Origin: an uncultured Muribaculaceae bacterium
Lineage (GTDB): Bacteria; Bacteroidota; Bacteroidia; Bacteroidales; Muribaculaceae
Reading direction: 5' to 3'
Assembly: GCA_910587475.1 (NCBI GenBank)
Contig: CAJUMR010000010.1
Coordinates: 20,161-84,160 of the forward strand
Length of the DNA stretch: 64,000 bases
This document shows, piece by piece, positions 8,184 to 15,951 of this stretch. The notes beneath the pieces were generated by a model. The model did not search any database. It was not told where the DNA came from and saw only the letters and a program-made list of their open reading frames with translations. The translations under genes were made by a program, and so were the position numbers. Each line of letters starts with the position of its first letter. Position 1 is the first letter of the stretch.

Positions 8184-9596
8184 TTAACGGACGGTCACTT
8201 TCTCGGAAACCGGTCCGGCTTTTACGATATAGACTCCAGCCGGGCATTTCACGGTCGATCCGTAGCGGAACTTTTCAGCATCGGGCTCTGCATAGACCCG
8301 GCGTCCGTCGACTGAATATATCTCGACCTTTCCGACGGCAAGATTTGAGATGTAGATTTCACCTTCAAGGCCGTAGACCACCGCACGGTTGTCGCCGACA
8401 GTCTCGCTGATACCGGCCATATCGGGGATATACCATGAACTTGTAATGTGACGCTTCTCTATCAGCGAGGCAAGACGGTTGATGATCTCCTGATCTTTAG
8501 GGTTGGGAGAATTCACGAAATCATAGACAGCCTGATAACCTGCATAATAGCCCACAGGCATGAAGTCGAACACACCATTTTCCTCAAACATGTCGACATA
8601 CTCGACAAAACGATTGTAATAGGCCTCAGAGTCGTCGTAAAGACACGAATTATACTGGTGGATCACCTTGCGGGTGTCGTTGATTCCGTCGTCGATACCA
8701 TCGATGCAGCATCCTTCAAACTCGATGAGCATGCCGAGATCATAATCGTAGGCGTCGTTTATGGCATTTTCGAGCATTTCCTTCGGGCGGGTGAGATCGA
8801 ACACATAGTTGGGCTGATGGTAGACCACGTCGATGCCATAGCTCTTACCGTCCTGATAGTGTGTGGCTCTGTAATAAGGTATCCAGAACATTTTCAGTCC
8901 TTTTTCGTGGACATATTCGCTCATGGCTGTCGCGCACTCGATTTCATGGTAGCCATTGTCAATCGACTCTCTGAGCCAATAGACGCCCGCAAGCTCGATG
9001 TTCTTGAAATCGGCCTTGTTCCACTCCTCGATGAGCATATCGACATACCACTTCATGGCTGCAAGCTTATCTTCGAGGATTGCAAAATTGAGCATACGAC
9101 CATCGATACGTCCCCAGCCGTTGAACGCCTGATAAGCGATCGGGAGGGTCATCACTACCTGATGTTTCGACGCGGGCTGACCGAGTTCGGGCAGCAGTTC
9201 TCCGATACGGTCGTCGAGGGCACGGCAGGCGAGACCGTCGTTAGTGCCGAGCTGACGGTGGAGAAACCATTCCCACATGTCTTTGTCGGCAGGCGTATAA
9301 TGAGCCTCGCCGAATGTATAGCGCCGGTTGATATAAGAATAGTAGTCCTCATTCTCACCTCTGACGCCGTTGGTCCATCCGTCGATCATCAGGAAACCGT
9401 CGAACAACCATGATTTGTGGCCGTCGGGATATTCGTGAACGAGGTAAGGAGTGAAAAGTTCCTTATTCCAATCAGGACGATGACGCGCGCCGACCCATAT
9501 CAGTGCAAGATCGTCGATAGGCGGAAAATTCTGAGCACTTGCCGAGGCAAACGTAAGGGCGGCAATCAGAGAGATTAACGGACGAAATATTTTCAT
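8184..9596 (-). CDS. secreted DUF4855-family protein with C-terminal sorting-like domain
   Basis: 470 aa. A signal peptide (about 1-21, ending ASA) is followed by a long DUF4855-like domain (about 25-400) marked by DDLALIWVG near the start, SWLFDGFLMID, MKWYVDMLIEEWNKADFKN, GVYWLRES and LGMLIEFEG. It ends in a short beta-rich domain (about 405-470) with the pattern IYSVDGRRVY, GVYIVKAG, EKVTVR, resembling type IX-secretion C-terminal domains. DUF4855 proteins are seen in bacterial carbohydrate-related loci and may be glycoside-hydrolase-like barrels; no catalytic residue can be assigned here. It is the distal gene of a two-gene unit, 6 bases after its paralog. Confidence 0.8.
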   Translation of the reverse strand: MKIFRPLISLIAALTFASASAQNFPPIDDLALIWVGARHRPDWNKELFTPYLVHEYPDGHKSWLFDGFLMIDGWTNGVRGENEDYYSYINRRYTFGEAHYTPADKDMWEWFLHRQLGTNDGLACRALDDRIGELLPELGQPASKHQVVMTLPIAYQAFNGWGRIDGRMLNFAILEDKLAAMKWYVDMLIEEWNKADFKNIELAGVYWLRESIDNGYHEIECATAMSEYVHEKGLKMFWIPYYRATHYQDGKSYGIDVVYHQPNYVFDLTRPKEMLENAINDAYDYDLGMLIEFEGCCIDGIDDGINDTRKVIHQYNSCLYDDSEAYYNRFVEYVDMFEENGVFDFMPVGYYAGYQAVYDFVNSPNPKDQEIINRLASLIEKRHITSSWYIPDMAGISETVGDNRAVVYGLEGEIYISNLAVGKVEIYSVDGRRVYAEPDAEKFRYGSTVKCPAGVYIVKAGPVSEKVTVR

Positions 9597-9602
9597 GACA
9601 GA

Positions 9603-11033
9603 TTATTTAACAGAGACTTTGATAGAGCGAGAACCGACACGGACAATGTAGACACCGGCCTCGCATGGAATTGTTGATCCGTAGTGGAGACGGGTGGCAC
9701 CTGAAGAATATATCCTGCGGCCATCGAGAGCATAGACTGCCACGCCTGCGTCAGCGGCTTCGTCGGCAATGTAGATCGCACCTTCGATGCCATAGGCGAG
9801 CACACGGTCGCTGAGCGTTATGTCGTCGATGCCGGCAAAAGTCGGTTCCTTGTCCCAGCCACTGTCGATGTGTCGTTGGTTGAGGATCGTCGCCATACGG
9901 TTCATGATCTCTTTATCCTTGGGATTACCTGAATTTTCGAAATCGTAGACGCCCTGGAAGCCTGAATAATAAGCCACAGGCATAAACTCAAACACGCCTT
10001 CCTGTTCGAAATAGTCGATATAGTCGATCAGACGCTGGTGGAAGACGGGCGATTTGTCGTAAAGGCCGTTGTTGCTCGGAGATATCTTGGTGCGGATGCC
10101 GGTTGTCGGATTCCAGGAATAATTGTAGCCTTCGAACTCGATTTCCATGCCCATGCCGTCGTGATCCCACGCATAAGCAACAGTCTGCTCAAGATATTTA
10201 TGGGGACGATCAGACTGGAAATAGTAGTTGGGCTGAATGTAGGCAACATCGACGTCCATTTCCTTCCAACTGTCGGCCGATTGAGTGGGAAGAATATCGA
10301 GATAGTTTTCTTCATCGTTTTCATTGCTGTTACGGAGAAGATAGGGAATCCAGTACACATTCATGCCGTGGTCGTGATAATATTTGTTGACTTCGGTGAG
10401 CATCTGAGCATCGGCTCCATAGAATGTTTCCTTAGTCCAATATACACCATCGAGGTCGAGATGCTTGAACCCGGCTTTCTCCCACTCGCTCATGAGCAGA
10501 TCGGCATACCATTTCATGCCCTCGATGCGATCGGCAACCTGGGTGAAATTCAAAGTTTTGCCATCGACTTCGCCCCATATGTCAGACTTGGTCTCAGCAA
10601 CGGGGAGAGTGAAAACGACCTTATGGTTGTGACCCGGCTCGCCGAGCACAGGGATCATTTCGTCGATCAAATTGTCGAGCGCGCGACAGCCATAGCCGCT
10701 CTGAGTGCCGAGCTGCTCACGCAGAAGGCGCTCCCAATCAGATTTTTTCGAACCTTGAACCGAAGCTCCCGACTCGCCGAACGAGACAGTCAAACCGTTC
10801 TCGTTGTAAGCCATGAATTCGATCATGAGGAAACCATCGAACATCCACGATTTTGATCCGTCGGGATAAGTATGCACGACATACGGCTCGAAGAGTTCAC
10901 GATTCCAGTCGGGACGATGCTGACTTCCGATATAGATCAATGCGAGGTCGTCGATATCCGTCGCATCAGAGAACTGAGCAAATGAGAAAAGAGAGGAGCA
11001 CAACAACGATGCTGCGAGAAGTATTTTTTTCAC
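9603..11033 (-). CDS. secreted DUF4855-family protein with C-terminal sorting-like domain
   Basis: 476 aa, paralog of the next gene downstream (ending at 8184). It has a signal peptide (SLLCSSLFSFAQ), then DDLALIYIGSQHRPDW, SWMFDGFLMIE, MKWYADLLMSEWEKAGFKH, GVYWTKE, a tract of acidic residues around NSNENDEENYLD absent from its paralogs, and MGMEIEFEGY. A C-terminal domain (about 410-476) carries VYALDGRRIY, GVYIVRVG and IKVSVK. It is the first gene of the pair, with its own promoter at 11060-11091. Function unknown; the strong conservation of FDGFLMI and IEFEG in all three copies suggests a shared active or ligand site. Confidence 0.8.
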   Translation of the reverse strand: MKKILLAASLLCSSLFSFAQFSDATDIDDLALIYIGSQHRPDWNRELFEPYVVHTYPDGSKSWMFDGFLMIEFMAYNENGLTVSFGESGASVQGSKKSDWERLLREQLGTQSGYGCRALDNLIDEMIPVLGEPGHNHKVVFTLPVAETKSDIWGEVDGKTLNFTQVADRIEGMKWYADLLMSEWEKAGFKHLDLDGVYWTKETFYGADAQMLTEVNKYYHDHGMNVYWIPYLLRNSNENDEENYLDILPTQSADSWKEMDVDVAYIQPNYYFQSDRPHKYLEQTVAYAWDHDGMGMEIEFEGYNYSWNPTTGIRTKISPSNNGLYDKSPVFHQRLIDYIDYFEQEGVFEFMPVAYYSGFQGVYDFENSGNPKDKEIMNRMATILNQRHIDSGWDKEPTFAGIDDITLSDRVLAYGIEGAIYIADEAADAGVAVYALDGRRIYSSGATRLHYGSTIPCEAGVYIVRVGSRSIKVSVK

Positions 11034-11059
11034 TATGAAATGTTTTTAGGATTAGAATA

Positions 11060-11091
11060 CAAAATTATAATATTTTTTATTATATCACAAT
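11060..11091 (-). promoter_or_regulatory. promoter of the DUF4855 pair
   Basis: Minus strand: ATTG (11091-11088), 20 bases, TAATTTTG (11067-11060), an exact TAnnTTTG. It lies 27 bases upstream of the start at 11033. Confidence 0.65.
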
Positions 11092-11159
11092 CGGTTAGAC
11101 ATTTTTTTGGTAAAGAACATGAATCTGTGCCCCGGCGTAGGCATAGCCGCCGCAGATCG

Positions 11160-12305
11160 CTATTTCTTGATCCAGCCTGACCTGAGATGACGATCATTGA
11201 TAATGGCAGCCAAGCGGTCGAGCAAGGCTCTGTCGCGAGGTTCGGGGGAATGTTGAAAATCATAGATCCCCTGATAGCCTGTATAATAAGCCATCGGCTT
11301 GGTCTTGAACACGTCTTCCTGCTCGAAGCGGTCGATGTAGTCTACAACTCTCTGATGGATTTCGGGCGACACCCTGTAGAGTCCGCAGTCGCCGGGCACA
11401 GTGGTGACCAGCGAATCGCCTTTCATGTCGCGATAGAAGCTGTAGCCGTCGAGTTCCATCTCCAGCCCCATGCCATGCGACTTGGCGAAATCGATGCAGT
11501 TGTTGAGCTGATCGATAGTGGCATGTTTCCACACCGAATAGTTGGGTTGCAGATAAGCGACGTCAATGCCGTTTTTAGCCCAGTCGGCTCTCGCTTTCGC
11601 CGCGGAATAAGGGATCCAATAGACTTTAAGCCCACGGCTGTTCAACATATCGTGGGCAGCCGACGCGATCTCGATTGCCGGCTGGTCGAACGACTCCTTG
11701 ACCCAATAGACACCCTCGAGGTCGAGATTTTTGAAGCCAGCCTTGTTCCATTTGTCGAGCAACATGTCGACATACCATTCGACAGCTTTCACGCGATCGT
11801 CGAGATTGTTGAAATCGAGGCGGCGGCCATCGAGTTCGCCCCACCCTTCAAAACCGCTTATCGGCACCGGGAGGCTGAACACCACTTTGTGGCGATGGGT
11901 GGGCTCGCCGAGCTCAGGCGTGAGATCGCCGATCAGGCCGTCGAGAGCCTCACAACTGCGGTCAGCGCCGAGACCTAACTGAGCGTCGAGATAGCGCACC
12001 CAGTCTTCTTTGACAGCCGCAGGGCCGTTGTATTCACCCAGCGACACCCTGACACCGTCGGAATTATAGGTCAGGAAATCGATCATGAGAAAGCCGTCGA
12101 ACATCCACGTCTGCGAGCCGTCGTCGTAAGTGTGCATGACATAGGGTTGCAACTTGTCGCGTGTCCATTCGGTGCGGTCGCGGTTACCAACATATATAAG
12201 AGCGAGATCATCGATGTCGGTGGTGCCGACGCCTTGTGCGCCCGACACACCGAAACTACCGACTAACATCGCCAACGCAATCAGAGGTCGAAAAATGTCG
12301 TTCAT
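11160..12305 (-). CDS. DUF4855-family protein lacking the C-terminal domain
   Basis: 381 aa, third DUF4855 paralog. A signal peptide (ending VSGAQ) is followed by DDLALIYVGNRDRTEW, TWMFDGFLMIDF, VEWYVDMLLDKWNKAGFKN, GVYWVKES and LGLEMELDGY-type segments (here MGLEMELDGY). It stops at RSGWIKK, exactly where the other two copies continue into the sorting-like domain. No remnant of that domain is readable downstream in the same frame, so it was probably lost or never present. If the two-domain copies are surface-attached, this one would stay periplasmic or be released. It is separated from the GIN-domain genes upstream by 40 bases, so it probably belongs to the dus operon rather than to the other two copies. 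Confidence 0.75.
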   Translation of the reverse strand: MNDIFRPLIALAMLVGSFGVSGAQGVGTTDIDDLALIYVGNRDRTEWTRDKLQPYVMHTYDDGSQTWMFDGFLMIDFLTYNSDGVRVSLGEYNGPAAVKEDWVRYLDAQLGLGADRSCEALDGLIGDLTPELGEPTHRHKVVFSLPVPISGFEGWGELDGRRLDFNNLDDRVKAVEWYVDMLLDKWNKAGFKNLDLEGVYWVKESFDQPAIEIASAAHDMLNSRGLKVYWIPYSAAKARADWAKNGIDVAYLQPNYSVWKHATIDQLNNCIDFAKSHGMGLEMELDGYSFYRDMKGDSLVTTVPGDCGLYRVSPEIHQRVVDYIDRFEQEDVFKTKPMAYYTGYQGIYDFQHSPEPRDRALLDRLAAIINDRHLRSGWIKK

Positions 12306-12345
12306 GGGTGAAATTATAAGATTTTAAACGGATAGGCGATGACTG

Positions 12346-13068
12346 TCAATTGATTTCCTGCTTTGTGTCCATCGAATAGGCCTTGACGCCAATCGAACGG
12401 TTGGATATCTTTGAGGGAGTTCCTCCGTAATACACCTTGCCCGAACCGGCACCGGTGATTGTCAACGACACCGACGCATTGCAATCGATCGGCCCTGTAC
12501 CGAGGATGTTGCATTTGACCACTTCGGCCTGGAGTCCCGAGGCTTCGAGTTTGCCTGTGCCGACGTTGCGCAGATTGGCCTCGCGAGTCGAACCGTTGGC
12601 AACAAGATGACCATTGCCTGTGCGGATGGCAAATTCAGCCTTATGAGTCTTGATATCAGCCACGACGAGAGTGCCGTTTCCGACGATCGAAGCCTTGAAA
12701 TCGCGCACGGGCAGAGTGCGTTCGACACGAACCATTGAGTCGCCTGAGTTCTCGACTTTCTGCAATGTCATCGAATAGACCTTGATAGTCGGGAGGTTCT
12801 CGACTTTGGCACCGTCGGAAGCGACCTGTATCTGAAGTGAATTCTTTTTATTGGTGAACATCAACATCTGTGCTGTCGCGGGATCGCATTCGAAGTATGC
12901 CCATCCAGCCGAATCGGTGGAGCAGTTGTATTCCACGTTGATGCCGTCAGTGACTTTCAACTCGCTAAAATCTCCGACATCAAGCTTATATAAACTTTTC
13001 TGAGCGCTGGCGGCTGAAACAGCAGCCAAGAGGGCAAGAGACAGAACGATTGTTTTTTTCATTTTCAT
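12346..13068 (-). CDS. GIN-domain (DUF2807-like) secreted protein
   Basis: 240 aa with a signal peptide (MKMKKT start, ending ASAQ). The rest is a repetitive beta-rich region with the GIN/DUF2807 head pattern: FSELKVTDGINVEY at the start, then strand repeats around G-N-G-x-L, GTGKLEASG, GTGPIDCN and GAGSGKVYYGG. Such proteins are predicted right-handed beta-helices exported to the periplasm or surface; their role is unknown. It follows a second GIN-domain gene by two bases, and together they form a tandem pair between dus and a DUF4855 gene. Confidence 0.75.
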   Translation of the reverse strand: MKMKKTIVLSLALLAAVSAASAQKSLYKLDVGDFSELKVTDGINVEYNCSTDSAGWAYFECDPATAQMLMFTNKKNSLQIQVASDGAKVENLPTIKVYSMTLQKVENSGDSMVRVERTLPVRDFKASIVGNGTLVVADIKTHKAEFAIRTGNGHLVANGSTREANLRNVGTGKLEASGLQAEVVKCNILGTGPIDCNASVSLTITGAGSGKVYYGGTPSKISNRSIGVKAYSMDTKQEIN

Positions 13069-13070
13069 AA

Positions 13071-13823
13071 TTACAGCGGTTGATATGGTTTTACTTGTAT
13101 GATTCTTTCAATATTACCGTCGAGCGACACACGCACTCCGGCGGGATAGAATATGCGTCCGGCACCGAACAGCTTGAGATCCATTGTGCCGGCAACGAGA
13201 TTGCGGAGATCGACCGATCCGGAACCGCGTCCGACGACCGCACAATCGCGGGCAGACCCGGCAAAGACCATCTTTCCGCTGCCGCGCTGCGTCACGGTCA
13301 TGCGGCTGACGGTGATGGCGTCGGCCTTGATCGCACCGCTTCCGGTGAGCGACATGTTGACAGTCGTAGCCGCCAGATGTCCACCGATCGTGATCGAGCC
13401 CGACCCTGAAAGCGATACATTGACGTTGGCGGCGGCCACTGCTCCTAACTTCAGAGCTGCCGCACCCGACGACACAAGAGAAAGCTGATCGGCAGCGACA
13501 ATGCTGTCGGCGGTGACTATCGCCCTGCCCGACGCGTCGACCAGACTGACCGGACCGTCGGCATACAAGGTCACCGGAACGCGCGATGTCGAAGAAGTGG
13601 CTGCGGCTGCGGTAATGAACACGGCTGTGCCCACTCTGGCTGTCTCTACAGCTCCGCCGGATGGCACTCTGACAATGCCTGCCGAATCGGGATGATAGAC
13701 GAGCTTAAGCTCGCAAGATCCTTTGACATGAATCTGGTCAAACGACTTCGCCGACATGTCGACAGCCGACATGACGGCTGCGGTCAACATGGCCGGTATC
13801 AATAAACGTCGCATCTGTTCCAT
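13071..13823 (-). CDS. GIN-domain (DUF2807-like) secreted protein, second copy
   Basis: 250 aa with a signal peptide (about 1-24). The pattern is FDQIHVKGSCELKLVYH, then Ser/Gly/Ala-rich strand repeats such as SGSGSITIGGHL and LTGSGAIKAD, and an ending FGAGRIFYPAGVRVSLDG. This matches a GIN/DUF2807 head domain. It is weakly similar to the neighbour at 12346, consistent with an old duplication. Its ATG overlaps the dus stop by one base (TGATG), so the export protein is translationally coupled to a tRNA-modifying enzyme. That may reflect only compact packing. Confidence 0.72.
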   Translation of the reverse strand: MEQMRRLLIPAMLTAAVMSAVDMSAKSFDQIHVKGSCELKLVYHPDSAGIVRVPSGGAVETARVGTAVFITAAAATSSTSRVPVTLYADGPVSLVDASGRAIVTADSIVAADQLSLVSSGAAALKLGAVAAANVNVSLSGSGSITIGGHLAATTVNMSLTGSGAIKADAITVSRMTVTQRGSGKMVFAGSARDCAVVGRGSGSVDLRNLVAGTMDLKLFGAGRIFYPAGVRVSLDGNIERIIQVKPYQPL

Positions 13824-14809
13824 CAGCTTAATTGCGGCAATATATCGTGTTGAACATGAGAGATGATGTCGAGCAACTCACCGAAGGTCTCGGCGCGAAG
13901 CATCGCGATGCGCGTCTGCCGGAAATTCGGGATACTTTTGAACAATGGCGACGCAGCAAGATGGCGACGGATGTGAAGTATCCCGCGATATTCGTCGATG
14001 CGGTCGACGCTTTCCTTGATCTGACGTCTGAGGCAATCGAATTTCTCGGCCAATGTCGGCAGTTTCTGCGCCGGGTCTATGCCGGCTTTCAGTTCGCTGA
14101 ATATCCAAGGGGCACCGATCGAAGCCCTTCCGACCATTACGCCGTCGACACCATAGCGATCGAAAGCCTCGCGCAGACGCTCGGGTGTGGTGATGTCGCC
14201 GTTGCCGATCACCGGAATCGACAGGCGCGGATTTTCCTTAACCCTTGCGATCATCTCCCAATCGGCATCGCCGGTGTACATCTGCGAACGAGTGCGCCCG
14301 TGGACGGTCAACGCCTGTATGCCACAATCCTGAAGCTGCTCCGCGAGCTGAACAATTATCTTGGAATTGTGATCCCATCCGAGCCTCGTCTTCACGGTCA
14401 CGGGCAGCTTGACGGCGTCGACAACCGCGCGCGTGATCTGCAACATCTTCGGAATGTCGCGTAACATGCCTGCTCCTGCGCCTTTTCCGGCCACTTTCTT
14501 GACAGGACAACCGAAATTGATGTCAATGATGTCGGGGGCGGCAAGCTCGACAATTTTTGCAGCTTCGACCATCGGCTCCACTTCGCGACCGTAGATCTGG
14601 ATCGCGGTGGGGCGTTCGGCCGGGTTGATGGCCAATTTTCGCGTTGTCGCTGCAATGTTGCGGATCAATGCATCTGCAGAAACAAACTCGGTGTATGTCA
14701 TGTCGGCTCCGAATTCCTTACAGATCAATCGGAAAGACTCATCGGTCACATCCTCCATCGGAGCAAGCATAACCGGACGGTCGCCTAAGTCGATACTTCC
14801 TATTTTCAT
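13823..14809 (-). CDS. dusB: tRNA-dihydrouridine synthase
   Basis: 328-aa FMN enzyme that reduces uridines in the tRNA D-loop. Family motifs: MLAPMEDVTDESFR (FMN site), TEFVSADAL, INFGCPVKKVAGKGAGAGML with the catalytic Cys in GCP, VKTRLGWD, LTVHGRTRSQMYTGDADW and GNGDI. A TIM barrel is followed by a small helical domain. Full length and in the usual order. DusB is the usual assignment for this Bacteroidetes form, though subgroup naming from motifs alone is less sure. It is the promoter-proximal gene of a four-gene minus-strand unit. Confidence 0.9.
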   Translation of the reverse strand: MKIGSIDLGDRPVMLAPMEDVTDESFRLICKEFGADMTYTEFVSADALIRNIAATTRKLAINPAERPTAIQIYGREVEPMVEAAKIVELAAPDIIDINFGCPVKKVAGKGAGAGMLRDIPKMLQITRAVVDAVKLPVTVKTRLGWDHNSKIIVQLAEQLQDCGIQALTVHGRTRSQMYTGDADWEMIARVKENPRLSIPVIGNGDITTPERLREAFDRYGVDGVMVGRASIGAPWIFSELKAGIDPAQKLPTLAEKFDCLRRQIKESVDRIDEYRGILHIRRHLAASPLFKSIPNFRQTRIAMLRAETFGELLDIISHVQHDILPQLS

Positions 14810-14829
14810 TATTCGAACTTTTTACAATG

Positions 14830-14837
14830 CAAAGTTA
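14830..14837 (-). promoter_or_regulatory. dusB: -7 element upstream of dusB
   Basis: Minus-strand TAACTTTG, an exact TAnnTTTG, 20 bases before the ATG. No clear TTTG upstream. Confidence 0.5.
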
Positions 14838-14897
14838 GGCAATATTTATCTTCTGAATGACATAGCCGCAAAAAAAGCGACAAAGCGACTAAAATAA

Positions 14898-14931
14898 AGG
14901 TCAAAAGACCATATTTCCGATCCTTTGACCT
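14898..14931 (-). terminator. terminator of the DUF4465 lipoprotein gene
   Basis: Minus strand: AGGTCAAA, 18-nt loop, TTTGACCT, followed by TTATTTT. It separates the lipoprotein gene from the dusB promoter. Confidence 0.65.
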
Positions 14932-14979
14932 GATGACAGCTGATTGAATAGCTCTGATCATGCCCCGCATGAGGGCCGC

Positions 14980-15765
14980 TTACAGACTTTCTTCTTCAGA
15001 GGGAAGGTTGAAGCCGAAATTCGTTATGCAGAAGTAAGCGGGGATAGTGAGTCCGTAGCTGTTTTTCTGAGTAGAATCGACGTAAAACAGCACTTCATCG
15101 ACTGTGCCGAGAGGATCGAGGGTGATGAAAGCCCACTGGGTGAGAAACATCATCGAAGATATCAGGGGGAACTTCAAGTGGCCTGTGACAGCGCCATAGC
15201 GCACACCGACAACGTGGAGCATGAGATTGTCGTCGACCGTAAACGCAGGGTTGAAGTCAGAGCCGTTTTTGGCGCAGTAATATGTATAGCTTGAGTTCGT
15301 GACATAGAGATACTTTGGATTGAACGCGCCATAGTTGGTCATGCGCAACGAGCACTTGTCGTTGTCGAGGGGATCGTCGCTTACTGTCGCCTCGCTGTTG
15401 CCGACAAGATAAAAGCCGTTGTAAGGATTGGCAGGCATACATCCCCACTGATAGTCGGTCCACTCTCCGGCATGGTTTTCATTGTCGTTCACCTTCGAGG
15501 GGCAGAAACCGTTCCATGCAGGATAAGACACGCCATCCCACACGTCGGCCCAGGCCGAGTGGCTGAATGCAAAGGTGCCAGACACATAATCTCCGGTAGC
15601 CGGATCATAGCAATCGGCCCAATAACCTTCGTCATTGAAGTCTACTTCCTCGAAAGTGAGTTCGTAGAGAGGTTCGTATGCAGAGTTTTCACTATTACAT
15701 GATGACAGCGCGAACACAGCTCCGGCAACTGTCGCAGAAAGTGCAAGATTCTTGATTAGTTTCAT
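14980..15765 (-). CDS. DUF4465-like exported lipoprotein
   Basis: 261 aa from the ATG at 15765. A longer frame to 15846 is rejected because the predicted promoter (15809-15840) lies inside it and because a lipoprotein signal begins at 15765: MKLIKNLALS, hydrophobic core, lipobox ALSSC. The mature part has LTFEEVDFNDEGYW, an FAFSHSAWADVWDGVSYPAWNGF stretch broken by a few residues, VGNSEATV and AFITLDPLGTVDEVLFYVDST, typical of DUF4465 proteins, which are secreted beta-sandwiches sometimes found near TonB/SusCD or cobalamin loci. No such neighbours occur here; it is a single-gene unit. Function unknown. Confidence 0.8.
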   Translation of the reverse strand: MKLIKNLALSATVAGAVFALSSCNSENSAYEPLYELTFEEVDFNDEGYWADCYDPATGDYVSGTFAFSHSAWADVWDGVSYPAWNGFCPSKVNDNENHAGEWTDYQWGCMPANPYNGFYLVGNSEATVSDDPLDNDKCSLRMTNYGAFNPKYLYVTNSSYTYYCAKNGSDFNPAFTVDDNLMLHVVGVRYGAVTGHLKFPLISSMMFLTQWAFITLDPLGTVDEVLFYVDSTQKNSYGLTIPAYFCITNFGFNLPSEEESL

Positions 15766-15808
15766 AGAATTTGGTAAAGAGATATGATCGTTGGTAAAAT
15801 ATTGACTA

Positions 15809-15840
15809 CAAAGATATGTATTAGCTCCCTGAAAACCAAA
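15809..15840 (-). promoter_or_regulatory. promoter of the DUF4465 lipoprotein gene
   Basis: Minus strand: TTTG (15840-15837), 20 bases, TATCTTTG (15816-15809). The predicted start of transcription is about 40 nt before the ATG at 15765. Confidence 0.75.
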
Positions 15841-15921
15841 TTTCAAGCTCTTTGTTTACAACATTTTTGAATAAAGCGATCATTAATCACCCGGCCAAGG
15901 CTCAAATTAATCCGATTTTAT

Positions 15922-15929
15922 TAATTTTG
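15922..15929 (+). promoter_or_regulatory. -7 element of the nonulosonate/obgE unit
   Basis: TAATTTTG, an exact TAnnTTTG, 23 bases before the ATG at 15952; no clear -33 box. Confidence 0.5.
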
Positions 15930-15951
15930 CATATCAATATTAACATTAAGT

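Noticed and set aside
8448..9413. Plus-strand frame of 321 aa opposite a DUF4855 gene
   Set aside because: Antisense shadow: the minus-strand gene has a signal peptide and strong paralogy; the antisense frame has no motif, ribosome site or promoter.
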